A DNA stretch of 59,236 nucleotides from Candidatus Sabulitectum sp. (GTDB taxonomy: Bacteria; Fermentibacterota; Fermentibacteria; Fermentibacterales; JCC-6), in assembly GCA_023145375.1 (NCBI GenBank), contig JAGLDY010000018.1, positions 1 to 59,236 of the forward strand. Direction: 5' to 3'. The first letter of the stretch is position 1. Each line of letters begins with the position of its first letter. The position numbers were made by a program, and so were the translations under genes. Below are positions 9,207-17,851 of this stretch, in pieces. The notes under the pieces were generated by a model, which was given only the letters and a program-made list of their open reading frames with translations, was not told where the DNA came from and did no database searches.

Positions 9207-9629
9207 CTACAGTGTTATGGTCATTACAAGAGGCTCGCTTCCCAGCTCAAAACTTGCGTCTTCAAAGGAGGGAGGACCCATCATGCCTCTGGCATCGTTT
9301 GAGGATCCCACCTTTTCACTGGGAGGGCCGTAAAATTTCATATCAAGTTCCCCATCCCCGTCTTCGTCATGAAAAACGGTGATGGCATAAGTACCGGGCT
9401 CAAGAGCTTCAATTGAGAATATCACGGCAAATGCATCCACCGGTCTGTTTTCAGTGTATATGGCCTGTTCAGGGTCTCTGGGAAAACCATCTTCAGAGTC
9501 GAACACAGCCAGTCGGACATCGCCTGTAGTTGACTCAAAACCTGTTATCTGAACTGTGAGAAGGGGGTCAGCTGAAACTGCTTCCGGGATAAGCTGATTG
9601 ACTAGCAGTAAATATACAATAAGTACCAT
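9207..9629 (-). CDS. DUF2141 family exported protein
   Basis: A 140-aa protein with a hydrophobic leader (MVLIVYLLLVN) ending near AVSADP. It matches the DUF2141 pattern: TGDVRLAVFDSEDGFP, then EALEPGTYAITVFHDEDGDGELD and a KFYGPPSEKVGSSNDARG-type segment ending in a hydrophobic strand. The family is predicted to be a periplasmic beta-sandwich of unknown function; the DEDGDGELD loop could bind calcium. The start ATG has AGGAGG 5 nt upstream. It is followed on the same strand by the propeller lipoprotein. Confidence 0.75.
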   Translation of the reverse strand: MVLIVYLLLVNQLIPEAVSADPLLTVQITGFESTTGDVRLAVFDSEDGFPRDPEQAIYTENRPVDAFAVIFSIEALEPGTYAITVFHDEDGDGELDMKFYGPPSEKVGSSNDARGMMGPPSFEDASFELGSEPLVMTITL

Positions 9630-9698
9630 TGTTTCCTCCTGAGATCTCCTGTTTTCAATTCTACTGGAACACCAGCATACACCCTTTGCTTTGTTCTG

Positions 9699-10409
9699 TT
9701 ACTTGCCCAGGAAAAGCCGTTTCGCAAGGTTCTTCGGAAGGCCTGCCTCAATAATGGCAGTTGATGCAGCATGAACATCGTAGTTCACCCGCATATGCTG
9801 GAATGTTTGTTTTTCAATATCTAGAAGAAGGTAAGCTGCTCTGCTGTCTCCATCTCTGGGTTGCCCCACACTGCCACAGTTGATCAGGGAATAATCGGGA
9901 AGATGTCCCTCGTCTTTGCTGGAACAATCGCCGAACCTGTTCCACTGCATTGGCATATGAGTATGTCCGTATATAGAAATGTATTCGCCAGCTACAAGAA
10001 TTGCGTCCACTGCAGCAGTTGAATTCAGTATGTAATTCCAGGAAGACGGCTCTTTCAGGGATGCATGGCTGAAACTGATCCCATGGTAAAAAGTTTGACG
10101 AGGAAGAGAATTGATCCATTCAATATGCTCCTGACTGATCTTCTCCCGTGTCCACTCAATTGCCTTCCGGCCATCCGGATTGAAGTGGGAAACTCCGATC
10201 ATTCCTGCGGCTCCAAGGTCATGATTTCCGGCTACAACCTCATCACAGACCTTCCTGATAATGTTGATGCAGTCTCCCGGGTGTGAGCCGTAACCTACAA
10301 CGTCACCCAGACAGATAGTGCTGTCTGCCTTCTTCCCTGCAGGGTCATCAAGAACCGCTTTGAGTGCCACAAGATTTCCGTGAACATCGCTTATCACTCT
10401 TATCAGCAT
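9699..10409 (-). CDS. YfcE/MJ0936-type metallophosphoesterase
   Basis: A 236-aa calcineurin-like phosphoesterase. All dimetal-site motifs are present in order: SDVHGN at the N-terminus, GDVVGYG, GNHD, SFSHAS, and YGHTHMP. The length suits the MJ0936/YfcE class of small phosphodiesterases; the natural substrate is unknown. The ATG at 10409 has GGAGG 5 nt upstream and is preferred over the GTG two codons earlier. The gene is divergent from the TPR-like membrane protein, with a 93-nt intergenic space that probably carries both promoters. Confidence 0.85.
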   Translation of the reverse strand: MLIRVISDVHGNLVALKAVLDDPAGKKADSTICLGDVVGYGSHPGDCINIIRKVCDEVVAGNHDLGAAGMIGVSHFNPDGRKAIEWTREKISQEHIEWINSLPRQTFYHGISFSHASLKEPSSWNYILNSTAAVDAILVAGEYISIYGHTHMPMQWNRFGDCSSKDEGHLPDYSLINCGSVGQPRDGDSRAAYLLLDIEKQTFQHMRVNYDVHAASTAIIEAGLPKNLAKRLFLGK

Positions 10410-10502
10410 AGACACCTCCAGATGAGATAATCACAGAAAAAAAGTCATTTGTCAATGTTCAGCATTTACAGGTCGTGCCAATCCTGCTGATATCCGTTAG
10501 AA

Positions 10503-11093
10503 TTGATAAGTAAACAATATCGAAGAAGGTTGGTGGTACGCTTGCTGGAGGAAAAAGCAGAGGCTCTGAAATTTCTTCTCAAACGGTTTCTGATAGCTCT
10601 CCCGTTCTTTGTGGTGGGAGTTGTTATGATGACGCCGGTGAGCCTTGCTTCTATCTTCGGGATACTACCCATGGTTTTGGGTGGCTTTCTTCTTGCAAAA
10701 CCACTGGTGACCCTTCTGGGAAATTCAGCGGGGTCGGTAATTTTCCCCCAGTCAACAGGTGGAGAAGTCCACCATATGTTCAGCATTACGGAAACAAGAA
10801 TAATGCAGCAGAAATACGATGAGGCTCTAAAACTGCTGAAGGACATGATCCGGGAGGACCCGGACAGACTGGAAGTTTATCAGAGAATAATGAAACTGGC
10901 TGTGGTCAAGATGAAACAACCTGAAATAGCAAAAGACGCTTTCCATGCAGGACTTGAGAACGTCACCGATCTCCATGAGAGGAAAGTGCTTGCAGAGGAT
11001 TTCAAAGAACTGATGGGTGAATCCAGAGACAAGGAGCAGTCTCAGGCCAGGGACAGGGAATACACAATAAAACAGGCAGAGGATCGCAGCTGA
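10503..11093 (+). CDS. membrane-anchored TPR-like protein
   Basis: A 196-aa protein whose first ~75 residues carry two hydrophobic segments (LIALPFFVVGVVMM and SIFGILPMVLGGFLLA), followed by a soluble helical domain. The pattern QKYDEALKLLKDMIREDPDRLEVYQRIMKLAV reads as one to two TPR-like helix pairs, and the tail is very charged. It is probably an inner-membrane protein with a cytoplasmic helical scaffold domain. The frame begins at a TTG (10503) without a strong ribosome site; a later TTG or GTG within the first 14 codons is possible. A hairpin terminator follows the gene. Specific function unknown. Confidence 0.65.
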   Translation: MISKQYRRRLVVRLLEEKAEALKFLLKRFLIALPFFVVGVVMMTPVSLASIFGILPMVLGGFLLAKPLVTLLGNSAGSVIFPQSTGGEVHHMFSITETRIMQQKYDEALKLLKDMIREDPDRLEVYQRIMKLAVVKMKQPEIAKDAFHAGLENVTDLHERKVLAEDFKELMGESRDKEQSQARDREYTIKQAEDRS

Positions 11094-11116
11094 TCACAGT
11101 TAATGTATGAAGATAA

Positions 11117-11142
11117 CCCCGGTGGTGTTCCGGGGCCTTTTT
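11117..11142 (+). terminator. Rho-independent terminator
   Basis: The hairpin CCCCGG (11117-11122) / CCGGGG (11130-11135) is followed by CCTTTTT. It lies 24 nt after the stop of the TPR-like gene and just past the end of the convergent nusB. Confidence 0.75.
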
Positions 11143-11541
11143 CTACTTGATAAGGATCTTGTCCAGTACTCCATTTACGAACGAGCCGGTCTTGTGGCCT
11201 TCAAATTCGATGGCCAGACGAACCGCTTCCTTTATCACAACAGGAGCCGGGATGGACAGGTAGTTTGTCTCTGCCGTTGCCTGCTCCAGGATAAGCTTTG
11301 TTATGGGCGTGAGTCTGTCCATTGACCAGTTCACAAGAGCGCCCTCAATGATAGTATCGATCTCTTCTCTGTTCAGTTCAACAGCCTGTGACAGTTCGAT
11401 TATCCACGACCGGGTTTCCAAGTCTCTAATACGAGTGGTAATACTCATCAAATCCATGTTCTCGGCAATGGACTTTTCATTTGCGTCGGCGGCATACCGG
11501 CATTGAAGAAGAAATTTTCTACCCCTGGTGCGAAGACCCAA
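11143..11541 (-). CDS. nusB: transcription antitermination factor NusB
   Basis: A 132-aa NusB. It binds boxA RNA with NusE/S10 and supports antitermination, mainly in rRNA operons. The sequence has the family's helical pattern and the conserved end: LTPITKLILEQATAET, PAPVVIKEAVRLAIEFEGHKTGSFVNGVLDKI (shown in parts), very close to the usual PxxVxINEAVELAKxFG-x-SxxFVNGVLD motif. The start is a TTG at 11541 with GGAGGAG upstream. It follows ribH with 1 nt between them; the nusB-ribH linkage is widespread in bacteria. Confidence 0.92.
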   Translation of the reverse strand: MGLRTRGRKFLLQCRYAADANEKSIAENMDLMSITTRIRDLETRSWIIELSQAVELNREEIDTIIEGALVNWSMDRLTPITKLILEQATAETNYLSIPAPVVIKEAVRLAIEFEGHKTGSFVNGVLDKILIK

Positions 11542-11542
11542 G

Positions 11543-12046
11543 CTACTCCTCCGGACTTTCAGGGTTTGTCACTGTAAAACCATGGATCTGCTCATAAAGA
11601 CTTACCAGTTCAAGAGCTGTCATTGCTGCATCAAAACCTTTGTTACCGTTCTTGGTACCGGCTCTGTCCACAGCCTGATCAACAGTATCTGCGGTAATCA
11701 TACCGTATACCACAGGGACTGAAGTGTTCATACCCGCCTGTGCGATGCCCTTGGCGTTCTCTGAAGCTACATAATCAAAGTGAGGAGTCTCCCCGCGAAT
11801 GATAGTTCCCAGACAGATAACAGCGTCAAATGATCTGCTGCCGGCAAGTTGTGCAGCCACAGCAGGGATCTCCCAGGCACCGGGCACCCAGAATACATCG
11901 ATATCCTCTTCCTCTACTCCGTGGCGGATCAGGCAGTCCTGAGCACCGTCAAGAAGCCTTCCGGTAATAAAGCTGTTAAATCGGGATACAACAATAGCTG
12001 CTTTCAGTCCTTCGCCCTCAATTTGTCCCTCATGTATCCAGGCCAT
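11543..12046 (-). CDS. ribH: 6,7-dimethyl-8-ribityllumazine synthase
   Basis: A 167-aa lumazine synthase, which joins the RibD product to dihydroxybutanone phosphate in riboflavin synthesis. Family motifs are clear: AIVVSRFNSFITGRLLDGA, WVPGAWEIPAVA, CLGTIIRGETPHFDYV (including the catalytic His), VYGMITADTVDQAV, and KGFDAAMTALEL. It probably forms the usual pentameric or icosahedral capsid. It sits between ribBA and nusB with gaps of 1 nt each, so translation is likely coupled. Confidence 0.95.
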   Translation of the reverse strand: MAWIHEGQIEGEGLKAAIVVSRFNSFITGRLLDGAQDCLIRHGVEEEDIDVFWVPGAWEIPAVAAQLAGSRSFDAVICLGTIIRGETPHFDYVASENAKGIAQAGMNTSVPVVYGMITADTVDQAVDRAGTKNGNKGFDAAMTALELVSLYEQIHGFTVTNPESPEE

Positions 12047-12047
12047 A

Positions 12048-13262
12048 TCAATCCACTCCCTTCAGCAGGTGTCCCATTCTATCCCTCTTTGTTCTGAGAT
12101 AGAACCGGTTCTCATCCGTGGGACACACCTCAATTCCGACACGCTCTGTTACTTCCAGACCGTAGCCGGAGAGTCCAACTATTTTCTTCGGATTATTAGT
12201 CATAAGTCTGATCCTGGTAAGCCCCATATCACTTAGGATCTGGGCTCCTATGCCGTAGTCTCTGAGGTCCGGTGCAAAACCCAGTTCAACATTGGCATCC
12301 ACTGTATCCATACCCTTATCCTGTAAATGATAGGCTTTAATCTTGTTGGCAAGACCTATTCCTCTGCCCTCCTGGGACATGTACAGTATGACACCGCAAC
12401 CTTCTTCGGTAACTCTTTCCATAGCTGCATGAAGCTGACTTCCACAGTCGCACCGTCTGCTGCCAAATACATCTCCTGTAAGACACTGAGAATGAACCCG
12501 CACCAGAATACTCTGATCCTGCTTTATGTCACCCTTGTAAAGCGCCACATGGGTCTCTCTGTCAATAAGACTCTCATAAACCTTTACCTCGAATTCACCG
12601 AAGTCCGTGGGCAGAGTAGCCTCGGCGACACATTCCACCAGAATCTCATTCTTGTGGCGATACTTGACAAGCTTTTCCACCGATGTGAGAAGCAGATCGT
12701 GCTTTTCTGCAAACAGTTGTAATTGAGGAAGCCTCGCCATGGTTCCGTCTGCGTTCATCACCTCACAGATTACGCCGGAGGGGTGGAGACCTGCCAGTTT
12801 TGCAAGATCCACAGCAGTCTCGGTATGCCCGATCCTTCTGAGAACACCACCATCTCTGGCTGCAAGGGGAAAAATGTGCCCCGGTCTTCCAAGATCATCA
12901 GGCTTTGTGTCAGGGTTAATGGCAACAGAAATGGTTTTTGCCCTGTCCGCGGCACTGATCCCTGTGGTGACCCCGTCGATTGCATCAATACTCACCGTAA
13001 AAGCCGTCTCATGAAGGGATGTGTTTCGTGGCACCATCTCGTGCAGATCAAGCTTGGCAAGATGCTCTCTCTTCATGGCCAGACAGATCAGCCCCCGGGC
13101 ATGGGTGGCCATAAAATTTATGTGCGTCGCATCACAAAATTCCGCACCGATAACAAGATCACCTTCATTCTCACGATTCTCATCGTCAACAACTACTATC
13201 ATTTCACCGCGCTTTATAGCGGCGATTGCCTCTTCAGCTCCTGCCAGATTCGTACTTTTCAA
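12048..13262 (-). CDS. ribBA: bifunctional DHBP synthase / GTP cyclohydrolase II
   Basis: A 404-aa two-domain enzyme feeding both branches of riboflavin synthesis. Residues ~8-205 form the dihydroxybutanone-phosphate synthase ([55 protein letters not shown] in parts). Residues ~207-404 form GTP cyclohydrolase II with the zinc motif [15 protein letters not shown], then [13 protein letters not shown] and [12 protein letters not shown]. The start is a TTG at 13262 with GGGAG 5 nt upstream; the frame overlaps the end of ribE by 29 nt. Both domains have their catalytic residues. Confidence 0.95.
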   Translation of the reverse strand: MKSTNLAGAEEAIAAIKRGEMIVVVDDENRENEGDLVIGAEFCDATHINFMATHARGLICLAMKREHLAKLDLHEMVPRNTSLHETAFTVSIDAIDGVTTGISAADRAKTISVAINPDTKPDDLGRPGHIFPLAARDGGVLRRIGHTETAVDLAKLAGLHPSGVICEVMNADGTMARLPQLQLFAEKHDLLLTSVEKLVKYRHKNEILVECVAEATLPTDFGEFEVKVYESLIDRETHVALYKGDIKQDQSILVRVHSQCLTGDVFGSRRCDCGSQLHAAMERVTEEGCGVILYMSQEGRGIGLANKIKAYHLQDKGMDTVDANVELGFAPDLRDYGIGAQILSDMGLTRIRLMTNNPKKIVGLSGYGLEVTERVGIEVCPTDENRFYLRTKRDRMGHLLKGVD

Positions 13263-13854
13263 GGTACTCCCTCAGCGATCTATTCGATTGGGCTGCCTGT
13301 GCAGCCTGTGTCACATACTTACCTATTATATCGAACTCAAGATTAACACGATAACCGGGCTTCCATTCCCCTGCGGTTGTTGATAGAAGGGTCTCTGGAA
13401 TGACTGCAACTAAAAAACTGTCCCTGCGAAGAGAGGCCACGGTAAGGCTGATCCCGGATACAGTTATTGACCCCTTTTCAACAAGAAGCAGCGAATGTTC
13501 TTTCGGGAAGGATACGGACACTTCACTGAATCGGGAAGTCCTCTTGACTTGTGTCACGGAGCCAACTGCGTCCACATGTCCTGTAACGAAATGACCGTGG
13601 AACCTGCCATCAGCGGACATGGATCTTTCCAGATTTACTTTCATCCCCGGGGCAGGTGTGACAATTCTGTTAAAGGTCTCCGGTGAAACGTCAAAGAAAA
13701 TATCTTTCCTGTCTGTCTTAACTACTGTAAGACATGAACCATTAACAGCAATGCTCTCTCCAACACTGAGCAAAAGGTCTTTCTCAGCCCTGATCTGAAG
13801 GACACTGCCGGTTCTTCCAACCGTTCCCGTACACTCAATCAACCCTGTAAACAA
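13234..13854 (-). CDS. ribE: riboflavin synthase
   Basis: A 206-aa riboflavin synthase alpha chain, which dismutates two lumazines to riboflavin. It has the family's internal duplication: [12 protein letters not shown]...[14 protein letters not shown] in the first half and [13 protein letters not shown]...[14 protein letters not shown] in the second. I take the TTG at 13854 as start because it gives the canonical (M)FTGLIE beginning and has GGAGG 8 nt upstream; the longer open frame has ten residues that do not fit. It overlaps the end of ribD by 20 nt. The C-terminal tail ([17 protein letters not shown]) is hydrophilic and slightly long. Confidence 0.92.
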   Translation of the reverse strand: MFTGLIECTGTVGRTGSVLQIRAEKDLLLSVGESIAVNGSCLTVVKTDRKDIFFDVSPETFNRIVTPAPGMKVNLERSMSADGRFHGHFVTGHVDAVGSVTQVKRTSRFSEVSVSFPKEHSLLLVEKGSITVSGISLTVASLRRDSFLVAVIPETLLSTTAGEWKPGYRVNLEFDIIGKYVTQAAQAAQSNRSLREYLEKYESGRS

Positions 13855-14902
13855 ATCTGCCCTCCGTAAGGATGTCATTCCCAATCATTGTTACAGTAAC
13901 ATCTTCCATTCGGAGAATGTCATCAATATGTCCAATCCCCAGATCACCGATAAGAGGAAAGCCCGTGCTGCCCAGTATTGCCGGAGCAGTGAATATGCTT
14001 ACTCTGTCAACCAGTCTATTCCTGATCAGTGAAGATGCAAGGGAATTCCCCCCTTCGCAGAGAACCAGACCCAGCCCCTCCCGAGCGGTTCGAGTGAGGA
14101 GTTGAAGAGTATCATTTATTCCCTCCCACACCTCAACTGAATCAGGCAGATCAAGCTCTCTATCAGTTGCTACAACGGTTCTTCCTGGAGAATTGAACAG
14201 CTTGAGACTGTGAGGAAGATCCCTGTTGGAAAAGATTATACGCACAGGTTGATCTTCGCACTCCACATGCCTTGCTGTAAGTTCCGGGTCGTCTGCAACT
14301 GCAGTCCCGCCCCCAATAAGAACCGCATGGGAATCCCTCCGGTATTCATGAACCCTCTTTCGGGATTCACCGGAGGTGATCCACATGCTTGAGCCATCGC
14401 TGGCGGCACTTCTTCCATCGAGAGTTCCCGCCATCTTCAAATGAAGGAAGCTTCTTCCTGTTGCAATATCAAGGAGGTACATCTCGTTGAGTTTCTCTAT
14501 CTCTTCACTGAGAAGACCCACCTCAACTTCAATGCCTTTCTCACGGAGGAAGGAAATGCCCTTCCCTGCAACCAGAGGATAAGGGTCCTTCAATCCCACT
14601 ACTACCCTGCTTATCCCGGACTGTACAATGGCTTCAACACAGGGAGGGGTTTTCCCCTGATGACTGCACGGTTCAAGGGTTACAACCATGGTGTATCCAG
14701 TGACATCTGTCCCTGCCCTGTTCAGAGCATTCCTCTCCGCATGGGCACTGCCGAAAGATGCATGATAACCCTCTGAGATAACCTCTCCCGCAGGGGAAAG
14801 AATAACCGCTCCAACCCTGGGGTTGGGGAATGTCTTCTTTCCACCAAGGAGAGCAAGCTCAATTGCTCTTCTCATGGCCATCTGCTCTGATTTACTGAAC
14901 AA
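13835..14902 (-). CDS. ribD: bifunctional riboflavin deaminase/reductase
   Basis: A 355-aa RibD, which deaminates and then reduces the GTP cyclohydrolase II product. The N-terminal deaminase has zinc ligands in HAERNAL and TLEPCSHQGKTPPC; the C-terminal reductase (from about residue 145) has HLKMAGTLDGR, ITSGESRKRVHEYR, AVLIGGGTAVADDPELTAR and LCEGGNSLASSL. The TTG at 14902 has AAGGAG 6 nt upstream and gives FSKSEQMAMRRAIELA, as in the family. It is the first rib gene of the cluster. No FMN riboswitch is visible in the 23 nt before it. Confidence 0.94.
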   Translation of the reverse strand: MFSKSEQMAMRRAIELALLGGKKTFPNPRVGAVILSPAGEVISEGYHASFGSAHAERNALNRAGTDVTGYTMVVTLEPCSHQGKTPPCVEAIVQSGISRVVVGLKDPYPLVAGKGISFLREKGIEVEVGLLSEEIEKLNEMYLLDIATGRSFLHLKMAGTLDGRSAASDGSSMWITSGESRKRVHEYRRDSHAVLIGGGTAVADDPELTARHVECEDQPVRIIFSNRDLPHSLKLFNSPGRTVVATDRELDLPDSVEVWEGINDTLQLLTRTAREGLGLVLCEGGNSLASSLIRNRLVDRVSIFTAPAILGSTGFPLIGDLGIGHIDDILRMEDVTVTMIGNDILTEGRFVYRVD

Positions 14903-14925
14903 ACTGAACTCCTTCAGCCGGTGTT

Positions 14926-16353
14926 CTACTGTTCTTCAATCGAAAGTCTTCCCAGAACTCCGTTCACAGCATACTGAGCATCAAGACTGCCCTGGGCCAG
15001 TACTATATGGGTACAGTCAGCAAGAGGCTGACCGAAAGTCGGGTCCATGGCTACCCACTCTCCCACCCATACCGCAGGCCATGCATGGTAACCGAAGATG
15101 CCGTTGTCCACATAAACAATACCTGCACAGGTAACTGCAGGGATACCAACTGCACGGCAGAGTGCCACTGTAAGTATAGTGTGCTCGTTGCAGTCTCCCC
15201 GCTTATTGTCGAGCACATCCACCGCCGATGGAAGAGACACTGTGGGAACATTATCCACCGCCCGGTCAACGAACCTTGATATTCGTGTTGCAGCATCCCA
15301 GGCATCAGTTGCACCGTCTGTAAGGCTGTCTGCAACTGCAATCATCACAGGGTCAACGCACTGTATCATGGCATCGGCCTCCAGGTATGGTGCCAGTTCT
15401 TCACTGACCTCCGCCATGGGAAAAGAAAGAGGATTCTGAGGAACAAATGCCGTTACAGTTACGATGGGACCATCTGATACCGTCTGGATACCAGGGTAAT
15501 CAAGCACGAACTCGCTCCAGTCAACATCACCGGTAAGAAGCCATGACCTCTCACCTGCTCTTCTGGGGTCATTCACGCTGTTGGAAGTCACTGCATACAC
15601 TTCATACAGGTCACTTGCAGGAATGATGTTGTCCTCTGTATCAGGCGCAACCCTTGTAAGAAGCATACCCATGCCTGCTTCTTCCTCACGGACGATCTGT
15701 CCCTGATAGACCCATACAGAGTTTCTCATACCCTGCTGGGAAAGAAGAAGTCGGGTAGCTGGAACCATGTCACCCATAAGGGAAACATCCTCGATTGCCT
15801 CACAAGTCACTGTAGCCTGAAAGATAATTCCGGTGGAAGGGTCAAAAGTGGGGAAGACCCTCTCATCTCCAACAGCCCACTCCATGGTGGCTGCAGCAAG
15901 GTCAACAAATGCAGGAAGGTAATCTCCCTCAAATTCACTTGTGCTGGTTATGTCTCTGCCGGAAGTGCTTACAGTCGTCTCGACTGTATTACCAGCTCTT
16001 CTGGCTGTGGTCTCTATAACTGAAGTCCCGTCAGACATTGACATGGTCAGGTACCCCAGGTCCATGTCTGTTCCAGTGCGGGCAAACACCTCCATGGTAA
16101 CTGTTCTGGTCGTTCCCATAAGAAGCAGGTGCCAGTCCATGGACTGGGTAATGTAAATGGAGTCTCCAACTGTTTCAGTCTCCATGGACATGTAGCCAAC
16201 ATCTTCACCCTGAAGTGAGACCGCAAACTTCTGGTAATCTGCAGCGGCAAAAGCATCATGGACAGATGCGATCTCTTCACCGGTTTCAGCACCACAGCCC
16301 ACCACTGCAAGAATTGTGATCAGGGCAAGAAGATATCCTTTCAATATTCTCAT
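14926..16353 (-). CDS. transglutaminase-like lipoprotein
   Basis: A 475-aa predicted lipoprotein (signal MRILKGYLLALITILAVVGC, Cys 20). The last ~110 residues form a transglutaminase-like core with a likely Cys-His-Asp triad: C388 in RGDCNEHTIL, H423 in GYHAWPAVWV and D437 in VAMDPTFGQ. The larger N-terminal part is beta-rich with no family I can name. Such proteins act as periplasmic proteases, amidases or cross-linkers; the substrate is unknown. The ATG at 16353 overlaps the wecB stop as ATGA, so translation is coupled. The open frame extends 18 codons upstream, but that would destroy the signal peptide. Confidence 0.8.
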   Translation of the reverse strand: MRILKGYLLALITILAVVGCGAETGEEIASVHDAFAAADYQKFAVSLQGEDVGYMSMETETVGDSIYITQSMDWHLLLMGTTRTVTMEVFARTGTDMDLGYLTMSMSDGTSVIETTARRAGNTVETTVSTSGRDITSTSEFEGDYLPAFVDLAAATMEWAVGDERVFPTFDPSTGIIFQATVTCEAIEDVSLMGDMVPATRLLLSQQGMRNSVWVYQGQIVREEEAGMGMLLTRVAPDTEDNIIPASDLYEVYAVTSNSVNDPRRAGERSWLLTGDVDWSEFVLDYPGIQTVSDGPIVTVTAFVPQNPLSFPMAEVSEELAPYLEADAMIQCVDPVMIAVADSLTDGATDAWDAATRISRFVDRAVDNVPTVSLPSAVDVLDNKRGDCNEHTILTVALCRAVGIPAVTCAGIVYVDNGIFGYHAWPAVWVGEWVAMDPTFGQPLADCTHIVLAQGSLDAQYAVNGVLGRLSIEEQ

Positions 16354-17399
16354 TTCAGTATCCTCTCTATCTCCACTGCTATCCTCGCTCCCGCAGAGCC
16401 ATCCCACAAGGGGATGACCGGCGGGAACTCGGGTCTGTTCTTTATCTGTTCCTTCACTGCTGCCGGTATTCCCAGAGGGTCGGGGCAGAGTACATTAGTT
16501 CCCAGAGTGCAGGTTACCGGTCGTTCCGTATTGGGCCTCACCGTTACGCAGGGAACGCCCATGACCGAGGTTTCCTCCTGTACCCCTCCTGAATCGGTTA
16601 TCACGACCTCCGCCATCTGCTGGTGTTTGATGAAGGCGAGGTAGTCCATTGGCTCTACCAGTTTCAAATTGCCAGGTACTCTGTTCTGAAGACCCCAGCT
16701 CTTAATGTTCTTCAATGTTCGAGGGTGGGCTGGAAAGACCAGAGAAAGCGGGGAGAGTCTGCCCAGAGAGTCAAGAATATCTCCCAGAAGTTCCCTGTTA
16801 TCCACATTCCCCGGACGGTGAAGGGTTACAAGACCAAATTTACCATGGGGCACTTCTTTCTCTGCTGACTCCGGAAGAAGCCTGAGAAGAGTGTCTATCA
16901 TGGGGTTGCCAACCAGAATGATCGATCCATCAGGTCTGCCCTCTTTTGTAAGATTCTCTCTGGCTTCATGGCTGGTGATAAGAAGAAGATCGCTGATCTG
17001 ATCTGTGAGAAGTCTGTTTATCTCCTCCGGCATGGTTCTGTCAAAACTTCTAAGACCGGCTTCCACATGAACCGTAGGAGTTCCGTACCTCACCGCAGTG
17101 AGTACGCAGGCAAGGGTGGAGTTCACATCTCCAACTACAACCACTGCATCAGGTTTGCCCTGAAGGAAAACCGGCTCGTAAGCCTTCATGATGTCCGCTG
17201 TTTGAGCAGTAATAGTGGAACTGCCTACACCCAGATTTACATCAGGTCTGGGCAGACCCAGCTGGTCAAAAAAACTGCCGGACATTGCGTAATCGTAATG
17301 CTGCCCGGTGTGAACCAGTCTGACCTTTCCCCCAAGGCTTCTGATAATGGGGTCGACCTTCATGAAGTTAGGTCTGGCTCCACAGATAAGATCAATCAT
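16350..17399 (-). CDS. wecB: UDP-N-acetylglucosamine 2-epimerase (non-hydrolysing)
   Basis: A 349-aa GT-B-fold epimerase converting UDP-GlcNAc to UDP-ManNAc for surface polysaccharide synthesis. Motifs: GARPNFMKVDPI at the N-terminus, HTGQHYD, VVVVGDVNSTLAC, HVEAGLRSFDRTMPEEINR, LVTLHRPGNVDN, and TDSGGVQEETSVMGVPCVTVRPNTERP. The length is a little short for the family (~370). The start ATG shares one base with the rpiB stop (TGATG). It lies in an otherwise central-metabolism operon. Confidence 0.92.
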   Translation of the reverse strand: MIDLICGARPNFMKVDPIIRSLGGKVRLVHTGQHYDYAMSGSFFDQLGLPRPDVNLGVGSSTITAQTADIMKAYEPVFLQGKPDAVVVVGDVNSTLACVLTAVRYGTPTVHVEAGLRSFDRTMPEEINRLLTDQISDLLLITSHEARENLTKEGRPDGSIILVGNPMIDTLLRLLPESAEKEVPHGKFGLVTLHRPGNVDNRELLGDILDSLGRLSPLSLVFPAHPRTLKNIKSWGLQNRVPGNLKLVEPMDYLAFIKHQQMAEVVITDSGGVQEETSVMGVPCVTVRPNTERPVTCTLGTNVLCPDPLGIPAAVKEQIKNRPEFPPVIPLWDGSAGARIAVEIERILK

Positions 17400-17839
17400 C
17401 AGTTCTCTTCCACAAGGTCGAATTTGTCAGTTCTTCTTTTGTGCCTTCCGCCCTCAAATTCCTCGGAAAGAAACACCTCAACTATCTCAGACGCCAGGAA
17501 CAAACCTGTGGCTCCTCCGCCCAGAGCAAGTACATTGGCATCGTTGTGCCGTCTGGCATAGTAAGCCATTCTGGGAAAAAGGCAGAGGGCAGCTCGGATT
17601 CCCTTGAACCTGTTGGCGGCAATGCTCATACCTACGCCTGAATTGCAGACTAGTATTCCTCTTTCTGCTTTTCCTTCAAGAACCGATCTGCAGAGAGCTT
17701 GAGCGTAATCTGTGTAATCAACCGACTCTGTGGAGAAAGGGCCAAGGTCTGTGACCTGATGCCCCTGTGATTCCAGCAGGCTGACCAGTTGTTCCTTAAG
17801 AGAAAAACCTGCGTGATCGCTGGCCAGTACTATTTTCAT
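17399..17839 (-). CDS. rpiB: ribose-5-phosphate isomerase B
   Basis: A 146-aa RpiB interconverting ribose 5-phosphate and ribulose 5-phosphate. Motifs: ASDHAGFSLKEQL, DLGPFSTESVDYTDYA, GILVCNSGVGMSIAANRFKGIRAAL (in parts), HNDANVLALGGG. The active-site Cys in VCNSG is present; SVDYTDYA is the family's usual substrate loop. Supply of ribulose 5-phosphate suits its linkage to riboflavin genes, since RibB uses that substrate. It is joined to wecB by a TGATG overlap. Confidence 0.93.
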   Translation of the reverse strand: MKIVLASDHAGFSLKEQLVSLLESQGHQVTDLGPFSTESVDYTDYAQALCRSVLEGKAERGILVCNSGVGMSIAANRFKGIRAALCLFPRMAYYARRHNDANVLALGGGATGLFLASEIVEVFLSEEFEGGRHKRRTDKFDLVEEN

Positions 17840-17851
17840 TTCCAGTTACCT

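Noticed and set aside
14903-14925. FMN riboswitch expected before ribD
   Set aside because: Only 23 nt separate ribD from the preceding gene, and no RFN-type sequence is visible there or at the operon start.
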